64,000 nucleotides of DNA from Manis javanica (GCF_040802235.1 NC_133158.1:162227401-162291400), one strand, 5' to 3'. Counted from the stretch's first letter, positions 45,701 to 53,800 are shown. The notes: generated by a model not told the origin, from the letters alone. Made by a program: numbers and translations.

Positions 45701-48700
45701 TAGTGATACAGTGATAAATGGAATGTTTATTATTCCTAAGTTCAACAAATAACTAGTGAGCACCTACTGTGTGTCAGGTAATGTTATAGGCACTGGGATA
45801 CAGAGGAGAACTAAGTGTTAATGTGTATAAAATGTCACAGGTGGGTAGTAGGTTACTGTGCAGTCATTACTGTGATGTAAGGCTATAAGGGTATTTTTAG
45901 GTTTACTCCTGACCTTGGTTCCCTAAGCCTGTTTTTGCCCTCTTAAATTCCTCAAATGTGAATTCATCTGGATTTTATGAACTTAACCTTGGACAGTGAA
46001 GATAACTGCTGTGTAAGTAGACACATACTGTGACTGTATGGTACAGTGCCGAATATATGTTCTGATCTTGCAAAGAAAAAGATTAAGGATGGTCAAGAAA
46101 GACTGGAAAATATGAGATAAATTAATCTTAAGGATACATTAGTTACTCAAAATGAAAGAGAACAAAAGTATTTAAGGCAGATAATTTATAAATGCATAGT
46201 CTCATATGTGTAATCAAATATTTCTTTGATATAATCTGAAAGTTGTATGCTGCTTGAAAGTTACTGCATATCATTATACTGAGCACATGACAAAGAAAAA
46301 GTAAAATTAAAAGTCTGTTAGAATATTCACTGAAAGGAAAATCAAGTACTATTAAATACTTTATCTAGAGCAAGTGACATTATATTGGTTTCTTTAATTT
46401 CAAAGAAAAGCTATTACTACCTACATCAGAATTTAACATTTAAATATTGGGGCAGATGAAATAGGGGAAGGGGATAAAGAGGTACAACCTTCCAAATATA
46501 AAATAAGTAAGTCACAGGGATGAGATAGTCAATAATATTTTAATAACTTTGTATGGTGAAAGACTGCAAAGACTTATCATGGCAAGCATTTTGTAACATG
46601 TAGAATTGTCAAATTCACTGTGTACATCTGAAATCAATGTAGTATTTCATGACAACTACACTTCAATAAAGAAAATTTAAAAAATAATATTGTACATACT
46701 GAGCTAAGAAGAGTTTCTTCCACAAGCTATACCCTTGAAAAATGTTAGTTCCCCATTACTGAAAATATTGAATCAGTTTTTTTTGAAAAAGCAGCCTGCA
46801 CTGTTAGGTTTTTTCTCTTTCATTAGAAACACAGTCTAATACAATATTTCTAATAAAGTCCTTAAAAATTCCTACCTGTGTTTCATGATTCCAAACACAC
46901 ACACTGCCATTGTAAAGACTTGCCAACATCCATGGCTCTGTAGGATGCAAATCCACACTCTTAACTCGATCAGATCGAGCAGTTAGCTTTCTCTTGATAT
47001 CCAGTCGCAGAGGCTAAGGAGAAACATTTAAAAAAAATTAAATTGCTATGCCAAATAAAACATGTGTGAGGGCTTAACTAAAAACAGCACATTAACAGGC
47101 CTATAAGACAATTTTCAGGTTTTACTTTGCTAAACAGTATACACAGTTTCAAGTCTAACGCACCTTTTTCTTCACTCACATATACAAATATGAGCATTAA
47201 AAATTTTTAAGCTTATCATAGCACTTGTGAAACATTTTGGTCTTGGGATCCCTTTACATTCTTAAAAAATTTTGAGGACCCTAACAGCTTTTGTTCATGT
47301 AGGTTGTATTACTGATACCATGTTAAAAACTGAAACTGAGACAATTTAAAAATATTTATGTATTAACTCATTTTCAAATAACAAAAGACCATTACATAGT
47401 AACTAACATAATTTTACAAAAAATAACTGTATTTTCAAGAGAAATTTAGTGATTGGCAATGTTTTTGCAAAACTCTCCATATTCTGACTTGATAGAAGAC
47501 AGCTGTTTTCTCATATCTGATTTGGCCTTCAATATGCTGTGCTACATTATTTTCATTGTTGCCCATGGGGGAAAAAACCCTGGCCTCACAAAAATATGTA
47601 GTTAATAATTCTTCTCAAATAACTGTGGATATTCTTTGATACCACATAGAAACTTGACGAGCGGGTACTGTCTTAAAGGCTAGCTGGAATGTGAAATTTA
47701 GAAATCACATGAACTCTTTATACTTTGTTACATAAAAATCCATTGGTCAACCCTGTGTTTTAAGTGATCTTTCAACTACGCATCATTTTGTAATGTCATG
47801 CACTCACTGGTCATTTGGAATATGTTGGTTTTCTGTCCACACATTTCATTATAAGCATCAAAAAGTCACATTCAATAATATCACCATTTATCTCAACTGA
47901 TAAATCTTTAAGCACTAGAAATCTATCAAGTTCAGTGATTAGTAGAAGTTTTCTAAAATTCTAATTTTAACTTGAAAGCTCTAATTTTATTACAAGCAAC
48001 ATACACCATCAGGCACTGGCTAATAAGTTTTTTTGTGTGTGTGATTTTTTCTAATATGCAGATACGCTCTCCTGGTTAAAATATTTCAGAGACAGCCCTT
48101 TAATGACCTGGAGGATAAAATCCAGTAAACTGAACTTGGGTTACAATAGCCTTCAGACAAGGCCTTGTCTGCCTTATAGGCCTATTACCATCCTTTCTTA
48201 ATTCTTAGACCTCAACACAGTCTCTTCTGCTCTTAAATGTGCAATTCCCTCCGCCTTGACCACTCTTTTCCCTCCTCTTTTCCTAGCCAACTTCCATTCA
48301 ACCTTTAGGGTTCAGCTTAATTATCATTTTCCTGACTCCTCTGGGTATTTCTGCTGTATACTGGCAGAACTCTTTCTGTAAGACTTGCCACCCTGCCTTG
48401 GATGAGTTCTGTGGTCCCGTATGCTTTGGGGCATGTGCAGTGGCAAGGACCAGGAGAGATTTGTTCAGGATTAAAAAACCCAGTGCAGGTGCTAAATGCC
48501 TACCTGTTGAATGAAAAAAAGGAGTAAGTTGCTGCTGTCTTATGATGATTAGAGCTATTTTGAATTAAATCTGCTGTTTGGAAATAAATTTAATTCTCAT
48601 ATATGTTTCTGTTTTTGTGTACAGGTTAGCAGAACCCATGGTGACAGTATGAGTGGAGCCCAGCTGCGTGCGGCCCCCAGCATGGACGGTGCACCGTCCT

Positions 48701-51700
48701 GAGTCATCGGGGAAGGTTCTTTAAGCAGAGCCCTTTGGTTCAGCTGGAGAGCAGTAATCAGATGTTTGCCATGAAGGAAGGAAAACTTCCCAAGGTTGCT
48801 GCTAAAGCAATTAGCTCATGTCAGACATATACATGTAATTTATATAGGCAAATAAGTTCTAGAGAAGTAATTCGGAATTGCTCCATGCAGATGTAATGAG
48901 TTTATTCATTAGCGTAACAAGCTCTTGATACATTTCATGTGAATTTTAGGATACTGTCATTACCAAAAAGGGAGAAAAAGAGAGTCTGGGCAGTGATTGC
49001 TTTTTATCTCAGCACGAATGATTTGTAATAATTTCCAGTTTTGTATATGTAAGGGTGTAGGGAATCTTTGCCAAAAGCAACTCAGGTGCAATATTAATGA
49101 AAAAAGAACGTAAAAACACAATGAAGACTTTGGTGTGAGGGAACCTATTCTTTCACTCATTTTACGGGTTTTGTTCCCCTGTAAGGTGAGGAAGTTGCTG
49201 ATTTCTCCCTGTTTATCATAATCATCAGAGAATCTGTCGTGGAGGCTGTTTAATAATGTTTTGATCAATTAAAAAGCATTCATTTTAATACAATTCTCCA
49301 AGTGCTATGTATTTTTTTCCCACTGCACTCTTGGCCTCATTTGGTGATTCTGCAGCAGGCAGCAGAGTCTCCTGGAGGGCTGGTTTAAAACGGGCTGCCG
49401 AGCCTTCCCTGGGGTCGGGTGGAGCAGGTTTGGGTGGGCCCGGGCTCCTCGATTTGTTTGTAATGACTGGGACATTGGCATATTCTCCCATCTCCTCTGT
49501 ATCATTTCCTCTGATAAACACCTGTAAAACTCGACCTGGCCATGTTCTTTGAAGGAGAGTCGGATGTAAGGGTTCTTACTGCTCTGGAATGGACCAGGCT
49601 CTCTGTCAGGAGGGGCTGGGTGAAGATGAACCACTATTTGGACACTCATTTCCTGTTATCACTCCCTGCTAGCCAGCATGCACAAGACACAAGGACCAGC
49701 TCAAGCTAGGCTTCTCAAGGCTTTTCCAACAACACTGAAGGCCTCATCTCTTTCCATTTTTCTGGGCGGTCGGCCGCTCGGTTGGGCGGAAGAGAGTGTT
49801 GGTGCTCAAAAGGCTCCCAGGAAGCTGGGGGCCCAGCTGTACTCAGCTGGAGTGGCTCCGGCCCTCCGGACACCCGTGGGGGAGGGGAGAGGGTGTAGGC
49901 TGGGGGAGGGGAAGGGTCTCAATTCTTTAAGTTTTTAGAAAATGCCTGCCAAATAATCAAGTCTGAACAACCAGTTTGTCAGTCATTGTTTCAAGTAAAA
50001 CTTAATGGTATACAACATAAGTGCTTTATGCCTTCCTATTTCATCACACAGAATATTTAAAGATGCATACTCAAGGTTCGAGATGTCATAAAATGAGTAC
50101 TTTTTCCGTTTCATCGGTGACATTTTTAAGTGCAGCTGGCTTAAAAAAAAAATTATGTGACAATGAAGAATGTACTATTAGTACAATTTGGTTAACACTG
50201 TGCCAGCAGTTATACCTTCCATTACTCTTACACCATCAGCGAAAATATCAACATAGTGAAAATGGCCAACAGTGTCTTACTATTAAGAAAACAGTTTTAA
50301 TTTGTGGACCTCCTGAAAAAGTATGGGGGACTCCTAGGAGGTCATGGATCACACTTTGAGAACCCCTGATTCACAGACTATGCAGTAAATAAATATATCT
50401 ACTAAATCACAATTTTTTACCATGTCATTAGTGTCATATCAGAAAATATTCTTAGTACTCATTAAGTCTTAGTAACCCTATAGTACTAATCAAAACAGTA
50501 TTGCACTGGCACACACACACAGATTAATGGAACAGAATAGAGAGACCAGAAATAAATCCCTGCATAGACAGTCAATTAATTTACGACAAAGGAGCCAAGA
50601 ATGTACAATGGGGAAAGGACAGTCTCTTCAATATATGGTGTTGGGAAAACTGGACAGCCACATGCAAAAGGATGAAACTGGATCACTATCTTAACACATA
50701 AAAAAATTAACTTACGATGGATTAAAGATCTGTATGCAAGACTTGAAATCACAAAACACCCAGAAGAAAACAGGTGGTAAGCTCCTTGATATTGGTCTTG
50801 GCAATGATTTTTTTGGACTTAACACCAAAGGCAAAGGCAACAAAAGCAAAAATTAAGTAACTGGGACTACACCACACTGAAAAGCTTCTGCACAGCAAAG
50901 GACACTGTAAGATAAATTCTAACAGGAATAAGCAGGCAAAGAGAGACAACAAAGGGCCAGGTAATTTATTTAAATACCTCCAGGTGAGGTTCTGTGGCCT
51001 TCTTGTCACAGGCCAGAGAAGTCACACCCGGTTGGGGAGGTTGGGGGCTTATAAGGGATTAGGAGGGGGAGGAGTGGGCAAGCTATCCTAAGGGGTGTGG
51101 AGAGGTATGATTGGCTAAAGGTGACATAATAGACAACTAGAAACTTTTTCTCCTTCCAAGAGGGAGGAGGCTGACATCTGGGTCTTAGCTGGCACATCAG
51201 GATGGAATTCAGGGAGAGCTGTCCCCTCTCCATATACGGCACGGACTTTGGGGTCTGTTCTGTTCTCCCCCTATGGCATCTCTCTGTTCTGTTTGCATGT
51301 CCTTGTTTTTCCTTTCTCCAGCCTAACAGACACCATCAACAGAACAAAAAGGCAACCTATCAAATGGGAGAGAATATTTGCAAATTATGTATCAGTTAAG
51401 GGGCTAACATCCAAAATTATATTATAAAGAACCCATACAACTCAGTAGCCAAAAAAAAAAAAAATCTGGTTAAAAAATGGGCAGAGTTTCTGAATAGACA
51501 TTCTTCCAAAGGATACATACAGATGGCCAATAGTGCCTACAGTAACCACTCCAAGAACATTATCTATAACTCTCCCAGCTGTTGTGAGAATTAGGGGGTT
51601 AATGTTGGACAAAGTGCATGTACAGTAAATACTCAATGGTAAATGAGAATACGTAAATTCACATTTTGTAGCTGAAAGATTTTAAATGTGTTAAAAAAGG

Positions 51701-52896
51701 AAGGAAATATAAAAATACACTCTTAAATGTAAAGATTGCAAAAGAAAACTAAATTAGTCATATCATGGGCCTTTTTCAAAAATGTCCATCACTGAAATCA
51801 CTGCAGACTCCACACCAGAGCAGGTCCTTAGTAATAGGTGGTGGTATAAGAGACTTGAGGTCTTGTTCACCAGCTCTTAACCTGGGGATCCAAGATCCAT
51901 TGAGGAAGCTTGGGGAGGGGTGATATTTGTGAGTGAACCCAAAGAAATTTTATCCAACACTAGTGCGTCTGTAAGCATTTTTCTAGGAGTATCTGTAATT
52001 TCCACCAGTTTCCCCAAGTAACCAAACTCTTGTCATTCCAACTCTGCCACAATTAGCTTTGTACAAACTTAATTTTAATTTTTTTAAACTGTCACGTGAG
52101 AAACTTGGATTTATTAATTCCTATGGTGTTTAAGCTCCAAAATCTTTGTACCTGTGCATCATAACAAGTAAAAAACGGCAGGAAAATGTTTAAGTATACA
52201 ATACTTTCTTACATTTTTTCAGAAAGGATATTCACACTATTTTTTTCCTTCTTATTTTCTTATAACACTCTGGCACAAATATATTTTAGAATATTTCTGA
52301 GGGTGAGAATAAAAAAGTTCTATCAAAAGCTTACCAGCTACCTTATTTGCAATTGCAGAGACGCACTCCAGTTTTATAAACTCCCTAACCCTTCTTTTTC
52401 CCTAGAAATCTAAGATGGGATCACAAAGCATTTGAAATTCCACTTCTGACTCCATATACACATTATTTTCTTTGTTTCTTGGCTTCCCTTTCTCAGTCCA
52501 GAAGTAAGTTCAGCATGAGTGTAAAACTAGTTGTTAACGGTTTTAAGGGAGAATGATGCAGTTTTGCTAAAACCTTCTACAGAGTTCGTTTTCGGTTTCT
52601 TTTATTTCCCTACACCGCAGACCCCCACTGCAGACTGCAGGAGCTCTGGCAAACGCCAGAAGCACCGGGGGAGTCAGGGACTCATTTCCAGGTATTGCTT
52701 CCGCAAACTGCCCTGATTCCCGGGCCCCGCGGCCTCCTCCCTCACAGAGGTCAAACTGGACCGGGACCCAGCAAGGCCTGAGGCGGCGGCCTCAGTTAGA
52801 GTGCAGGCCACTGCCGCGGCCCCCAGTCCAGGAACCTCAAGAAACGGTCTCAGATAAAGGGGCTCCGCTCCCTCCTGCAGGCTCTGTACCTACCAT
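24702..52896 (-). CDS. COPB2: COPB2, coatomer subunit beta-prime (complete, 22 coding exons)
   Basis: Exons in coding order: 52894-52896, 46876-47013, 43445-43531, 43111-43237, 42157-42305, 40260-40406, 39335-39434, 38546-38688, 38100-38299, 36637-36747, 34843-34931, 34647-34753, 33382-33525, 32621-32751, 32162-32369, 28440-28550, 27247-27461, 25765-25857, 25493-25673, 25258-25326, 25037-25108, 24702-24797. The sum is 2721 nt = 906 aa + stop, the human length, with all junctions GT/AG and no frameshift. Layout by family knowledge: N-terminal WD40 propeller (about 1-300, strands such as [25 protein letters not shown]), second propeller (about 300-600), alpha-solenoid (about 600-830), acidic tail. 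The protein pairs with alpha-COP in the COPI coat and binds dilysine (KKXX) retrieval signals; Arg17 and Lys19 match the yeast dilysine-binding pair Arg15/Lys17. Transcribed from a CpG-rich promoter, as expected for a housekeeping gene. Confidence 0.98.
25037..25108 (-). CDS. COPB2: COPB2 exon 21 (residues 852-875)
   Basis: [20 protein letters not shown] then KEEK, 24 whole codons. Its middle differs from the human tail as I remember it, while both ends are conserved. Confidence 0.95.
25258..25326 (-). CDS. COPB2: COPB2 exon 20 (residues 829-851)
   Basis: [20 protein letters not shown] to AQQ, 23 whole codons of the flexible tail. Confidence 0.96.
25493..25673 (-). CDS. COPB2: COPB2 exon 19 (residues 768-828)
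   Basis: [20 protein letters not shown] to [11 protein letters not shown]. Last part of the solenoid. Confidence 0.98.
25765..25857 (-). CDS. COPB2: COPB2 exon 18 (residues 737-768)
   Basis: [20 protein letters not shown] to TYLPSQVS plus two bases of Arg768. The 91-nt intron after it ends in TATATAG. Confidence 0.98.
25858..28439. other. COPB2 introns 17 and 16 (exon 17 lies between)
   Basis: AT-rich intronic DNA at 25858-27246 and 27462-28439. No clear repeat. A short AGATCTAG-rich patch occurs at about 28118-28160. Confidence 0.45.
27247..27461 (-). CDS. COPB2: COPB2 exon 17 (residues 666-737)
   Basis: [20 protein letters not shown] to FMSYFLQG plus two bases of Lys737. The longest coding exon (215 nt), all alpha-solenoid. 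Confidence 0.98.
28440..28550 (-). CDS. COPB2: COPB2 exon 16 (residues 629-665)
   Basis: [20 protein letters not shown] to AYQLAVEAE, 37 whole codons of the helical solenoid. Confidence 0.98.
30700..31860 (+). mobile_element. HAL1/L1M-type LINE fragment in COPB2 intron 15
   Basis: Phrases such as tctcagaaacaaagggcatg, gtggaattgtatatccag and ggacatactccagcaaaatg are typical of old HAL1/L1M 3' regions, followed by a short A-rich stretch near 31860. Antisense to COPB2. The rest of this 3.6-kb intron (28551-30700) shows nothing I can name. Confidence 0.6.
32162..32369 (-). CDS. COPB2: COPB2 exon 15 (residues 559-628)
   Basis: [20 protein letters not shown] to RVAHFLEKQ. End of the second propeller and start of the alpha-solenoid. 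Confidence 0.98.
32621..32751 (-). CDS. COPB2: COPB2 exon 14 (residues 516-559)
   Basis: [20 protein letters not shown] to IVTIAHLD plus two bases of Arg559. Confidence 0.98.
33382..33525 (-). CDS. COPB2: COPB2 exon 13 (residues 468-515)
   Basis: [20 protein letters not shown] to EDGIEDAFE, 48 whole codons. Confidence 0.98.
33940..34060. repeat. AT-rich imperfect microsatellite
   Basis: Alternating tatata/tgtata sequence in COPB2 intron 12. A related CA/TA-rich tract lies at 33645-33705. Confidence 0.8.
34647..34753 (-). CDS. COPB2: COPB2 exon 12 (residues 432-467)
   Basis: [20 protein letters not shown] to IEIQPKH, with donor GTGAGT. Confidence 0.98.
34843..34931 (-). CDS. COPB2: COPB2 exon 11 (residues 402-432)
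   Basis: [20 protein letters not shown] to DFGAE plus one base of Ser432. Separated from exon 12 by an 89-nt intron. Confidence 0.98.
35095..35515 (+). mobile_element. Old L1 3' end in COPB2 intron 10
   Basis: Reads as an L1M-type 3' end: atgcaatggaatactac, ccatttatatgaaac, then aaatgtacatttaaaac and gaattatacctccaat. Antisense to COPB2. Confidence 0.75.
36637..36747 (-). CDS. COPB2: COPB2 exon 10 (residues 365-402)
   Basis: [20 protein letters not shown] to WAHDSS plus two bases of Glu402. Confidence 0.98.
37735..37850 (+). repeat. L2/MIR-like fragment in COPB2 intron 9
   Basis: Diverged match to the common 'gcacctacta...gtgccagg...ccttgccctcaagg' pattern of old mammalian repeats. The rest of 36748-38099 shows nothing recognisable. 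Confidence 0.4.
38100..38299 (-). CDS. COPB2: COPB2 exon 9 (residues 299-365)
   Basis: [20 protein letters not shown] to [11 protein letters not shown] plus two bases of Arg365. Start of the second propeller. Confidence 0.98.
38546..38688 (-). CDS. COPB2: COPB2 exon 8 (residues 251-298)
   Basis: [19 protein letters not shown] to DEGSIIVK. It closes the first propeller. Confidence 0.98.
38930..39100 (+). repeat. MIR SINE in COPB2 intron 7
   Basis: MIR core in plus orientation: gtacagtgcctattatgtac, then cacacagccataaagtggca and gcctgaatctgaccc. Confidence 0.75.
39335..39434 (-). CDS. COPB2: COPB2 exon 7 (residues 218-251)
   Basis: [20 protein letters not shown] to IITGSED plus one base of Gly251. 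Confidence 0.98.
40260..40406 (-). CDS. COPB2: COPB2 exon 6 (residues 169-217)
   Basis: [19 protein letters not shown] to LVKIWDYQ, 49 whole codons, with both the GH and WD signatures. Confidence 0.98.
40407..43110. other. COPB2 introns 5 and 4 (exon 5 between)
   Basis: No repeat or RNA gene recognised in 40407-42156 or 42306-43110. The 824-nt intron 6 (39435-40259) is likewise unremarkable. Confidence 0.45.
42157..42305 (-). CDS. COPB2: COPB2 exon 5 (residues 119-168)
   Basis: [17 protein letters not shown] through the GH dipeptide in EGHTHYVM to LDRTIK. A canonical WD repeat. Confidence 0.98.
43111..43237 (-). CDS. COPB2: COPB2 exon 4 (residues 77-119)
   Basis: [20 protein letters not shown] to FILTSS, plus one base of Asp119. 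Holds the second WD repeat and the EAHSDYIR loop that lines the cargo-binding face in the family. Confidence 0.98.
43445..43531 (-). CDS. COPB2: COPB2 exon 3 (residues 48-76)
   Basis: [18 protein letters not shown] to WVVTGA, 29 whole codons. The donor GTAAGT follows GCG. Confidence 0.98.
43790..44050 (+). repeat. L2 3' end in COPB2 intron 2
   Basis: Ends with the L2 signature: gtatcttgttcaccactata, cccagagcctagaac, aataagtatttgttgaat. Confidence 0.75.
45725..45830 (+). repeat. Old interspersed repeat fragment
   Basis: tcaacaaataactagtgagc, acctactgtgtgtcagg and ggcactgggatacag match a widespread ancient mammalian repeat. Other parts of 44050-46440 show nothing I can name. Confidence 0.5.
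46440..46685 (+). mobile_element. L1 3'-end fragment in COPB2 intron 2
   Basis: Ends gacaactacacttcaataaa followed by an A-rich tail, typical of an L1 3' UTR. Antisense to COPB2. Confidence 0.7.
46876..47013 (-). CDS. COPB2: COPB2 exon 2 (residues 2-47)
   Basis: [20 protein letters not shown] to WNHETQ, 46 whole codons. Contains Arg17 and Lys19 of the dilysine-binding surface and the first WD strand (VCVW). Confidence 0.98.
48031..49914 (-). pseudogene. Insert inside the hAT fossil: possible retrocopy of an atypical VPS36 transcript
   Basis: About 1.9 kb lying between two adjoining parts of the hAT transposase. On minus it begins GC-rich (about 49750-49914), then carries VPS36-like coding sequence (49446-49649), then unrelated, MER5-like and L2-like sequence (L2-like at about 48080-48380), and ends in an A-rich stretch (about 48030-48055). 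A GC-rich 5' end, coding segment and A-rich 3' end suggest reverse transcription of a transcript that ran on into intronic or alternative 3' sequence. I found no clear target-site duplication, so a genomic fragment insertion is also possible. Confidence 0.45.
49446..49649 (-). pseudogene. VPS36: VPS36-like partial coding segment (GLUE-domain part)
   Basis: Sixty-eight codons in one open frame match human VPS36 (ESCRT-II subunit) as I remember it: [20 protein letters not shown], then [18 protein letters not shown] and [17 protein letters not shown], with only a few substitutions. One of them, Arg to Cys, is a typical CpG decay change. Similarity stops abruptly after LQTNRG. Upstream, only weak similarity is seen, with an indel just before IVVHL. 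There is no GT donor at the 3' break, which argues against a copied genomic exon. No N-terminal or C-terminal VPS36 sequence is present, so it cannot make the protein. Confidence 0.7.
50480..51535 (+). mobile_element. Truncated L1 (ORF2 part), interrupted by a solo LTR
   Basis: Sense L1 ORF2 landmarks: agattaatggaacagaatag, gtgttgggaaaactggacag, cttctgcacagcaaag, then after the LTR accatcaacagaacaaaaag, atgggagagaatatttgc and cttccaaaggatacatacag. Stops throughout. Antisense to COPB2, in its intron 1. Confidence 0.85.
50906..51328 (-). mobile_element. Solo LTR (endogenous retrovirus), 423 bp, inserted in L1
   Basis: On minus it starts TGTTAGGC and ends TCTTACA, the usual TG...CA ends. It is flanked by an identical 5-bp duplication GACAC (50901-50905, 51329-51333), and removing it restores the L1 sequence. 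Minus-strand landmarks lie in the right order: CCAAT (51110-51114), TTATAAG TATA-type box (51049-51055), AATAAA (50965-50970). No internal retroviral genes remain. Family not assigned; a 5-bp duplication is common in ERVL-type elements but is not decisive. Same orientation as COPB2. Confidence 0.85.
51540..52600. other. Promoter-proximal part of COPB2 intron 1 (5' side of 52600)
   Basis: Unremarkable AT-rich intronic DNA; no repeat or exon recognised. Confidence 0.45.
52894..52896 (-). CDS. COPB2: COPB2 exon 1 coding part (initiator Met only)
   Basis: On the minus strand GAGCC-ATG is followed at once by GTAGGTAC, a good 5' splice site. Exon 2 opens in phase 0 with CCT CTG CGA (Pro-Leu-Arg), the second residues of beta-prime-COP. 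The start codon is therefore the last triplet of exon 1. Kozak -3 is G. Confidence 0.95.
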
Positions 52897-53103
52897 GGCT
52901 CCGTCGGTCAGCGGTCTGGCGCCCTCACCAGATGCCCGCGACGAAGTCCGTGAGACACCCACTGACCCGCAGACCGGCCGACTGACTGACGTGGAACTTC
53001 CGGGAGGCGAGTCTCGCGATAACAGACACCAAGGCCCAGGCGCCTGCGCAAGTCTGGCGCAGGACTTACGTTTCTTATCCCTCCTCTCTCAGTTTCCCAG
53101 GCA

Positions 53104-53271
53104 ATGTCGCGTGCCAGTCAGGAGCTGATCGGGGGCTGCTTGAGAAGGCAGGACGAGGCCTTGGCTGCCAAAGGCAATGGTCTGGGGCTGCTGAGCGTGG
53201 ACCAGAACCAGGAAAAACGAGAGATAAAAAAGCTGAGAAAAAGGAAATGCTTAAACCCCGCGGAACGCTAA
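53104..53271 (+). other. Short ORF (55 aa) divergent from COPB2, function unknown
   Basis: ATG at 53104 (G at -3, T at +4) to TAA at 53269-53271, starting about 85 nt beyond the promoter motifs. It begins MSRASQELIGG and ends with a very basic stretch (KREIKKLRKRK). After the stop the same frame stays open for 23 codons to TGA at 53338-53340. I do not recognise it. It could be a microprotein, the first exon of a divergent lncRNA, or a chance ORF in GC-rich, purine-rich DNA. Confidence 0.3.
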
Positions 53272-53589
53272 CGGCGGGGGAAGCTCCCCAGTAGTGGAGT
53301 TGTGTCGCAGAGGCTGGAAGAGCTGTGGGGCCTCACCTGACTGGCTCTGAGGAGAGGGAAGAGAAGAGAAGGCGAAGGAAGGCTCTACGCCCACAGTACT
53401 CTGATGGACTGGAGACCAAGTCCCAGAGAGTTCTCTGCAGGACCTGGTCTAGGTACTGGCTGACGCTGCGAAGGCGCGGGCCAGACTCCCGGCTAAACTT
53501 CAGGCTCCTGAGGTCGGAAGGAGGCGAAGAGCCTTCAGTTCTGGAGCTGCCCAGGAGATGGAACCACTCACACCATGCGTTCACTTTTT

Positions 53590-53800
53590 ATTGGGCATCC
53601 ACTGTGTTATTCATTCAACAGATGTTTTATCTATATTCGGCTGTGCGCCAGACATACTTTCAAATTGTTACATCAAATCTGAATTATCTCCATTTTAGTG
53701 ATGAGGAAACAAAGGCTCAAAGAAATTGTGTCCTGGGAAGTGTTAGAGTCAGGATTTAATCCCAGATTGGTATGACCTCAAAGCCCTGTTTCTAAGTACT
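53590..53800 (+). repeat. MIR SINE upstream of COPB2
   Basis: MIR core: tgatgaggaaacaaaggctc, then agagtcaggatttaatccca, in plus orientation. Confidence 0.8.

Larger units (their letters stand above)
47222..50368 (-). mobile_element. hAT transposon fossil (ZBED5/Buster-like), split by a later insert
   Basis: Two halves of one element, 47222 to about 48030 (3' half) and about 49915-50368 (5' half). The minus strand opens caggggttctcaaa (from 50368). It then has decayed transposase codons (NILCDE followed by HKAL; later [15 protein letters not shown]), which resemble the ZBED5/FAM200-type hAT transposase. The 3' half has the tail caaaagctgttagggtcctc. The terminal repeats are weak. Possible 8-bp duplication tatcatag (47214-47221) against attcacag (50369-50376), 5 of 8 identical. 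Full of stops. Within COPB2 intron 1. Confidence 0.65.
52600..53560. promoter_or_regulatory. COPB2: GC/CpG-rich promoter region of COPB2, probably bidirectional
   Basis: A sharp rise in GC and CpG around COPB2 exon 1, absent elsewhere nearby. There is no TATA box. Between the start codon and 53020 lie TGACGTGG (52987-52994), an ETS core ACTTCCGG (52996-53003) and TCTCGCGA (53012-53019). The COPB2 transcription start is probably near 52960-53020, by comparison with the usual short 5' UTR; no ATG occurs in the minus-strand sequence from about 53020 to the start codon. Divergent transcription towards + is likely from the base composition but is not shown by the sequence. Confidence 0.8.

Noticed and set aside
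49678-49938. 86-codon + strand ORF
   Set aside because: Opposite strand of the GC-rich start of the VPS36-bearing insert; no recognisable protein features.
52895-53128. 77-codon + strand ORF starting at the COPB2 start codon region
   Set aside because: It arises because CCATGG reads as ATG on both strands. It lies antisense to the COPB2 5' UTR in GC-rich DNA, with no protein-like conservation that I can see.
53325-53759. 144-codon + strand ORF as a gene
   Set aside because: Its last third is translated MIR sequence and the rest is GC-rich; kept only as part of a finding, not as a CDS.
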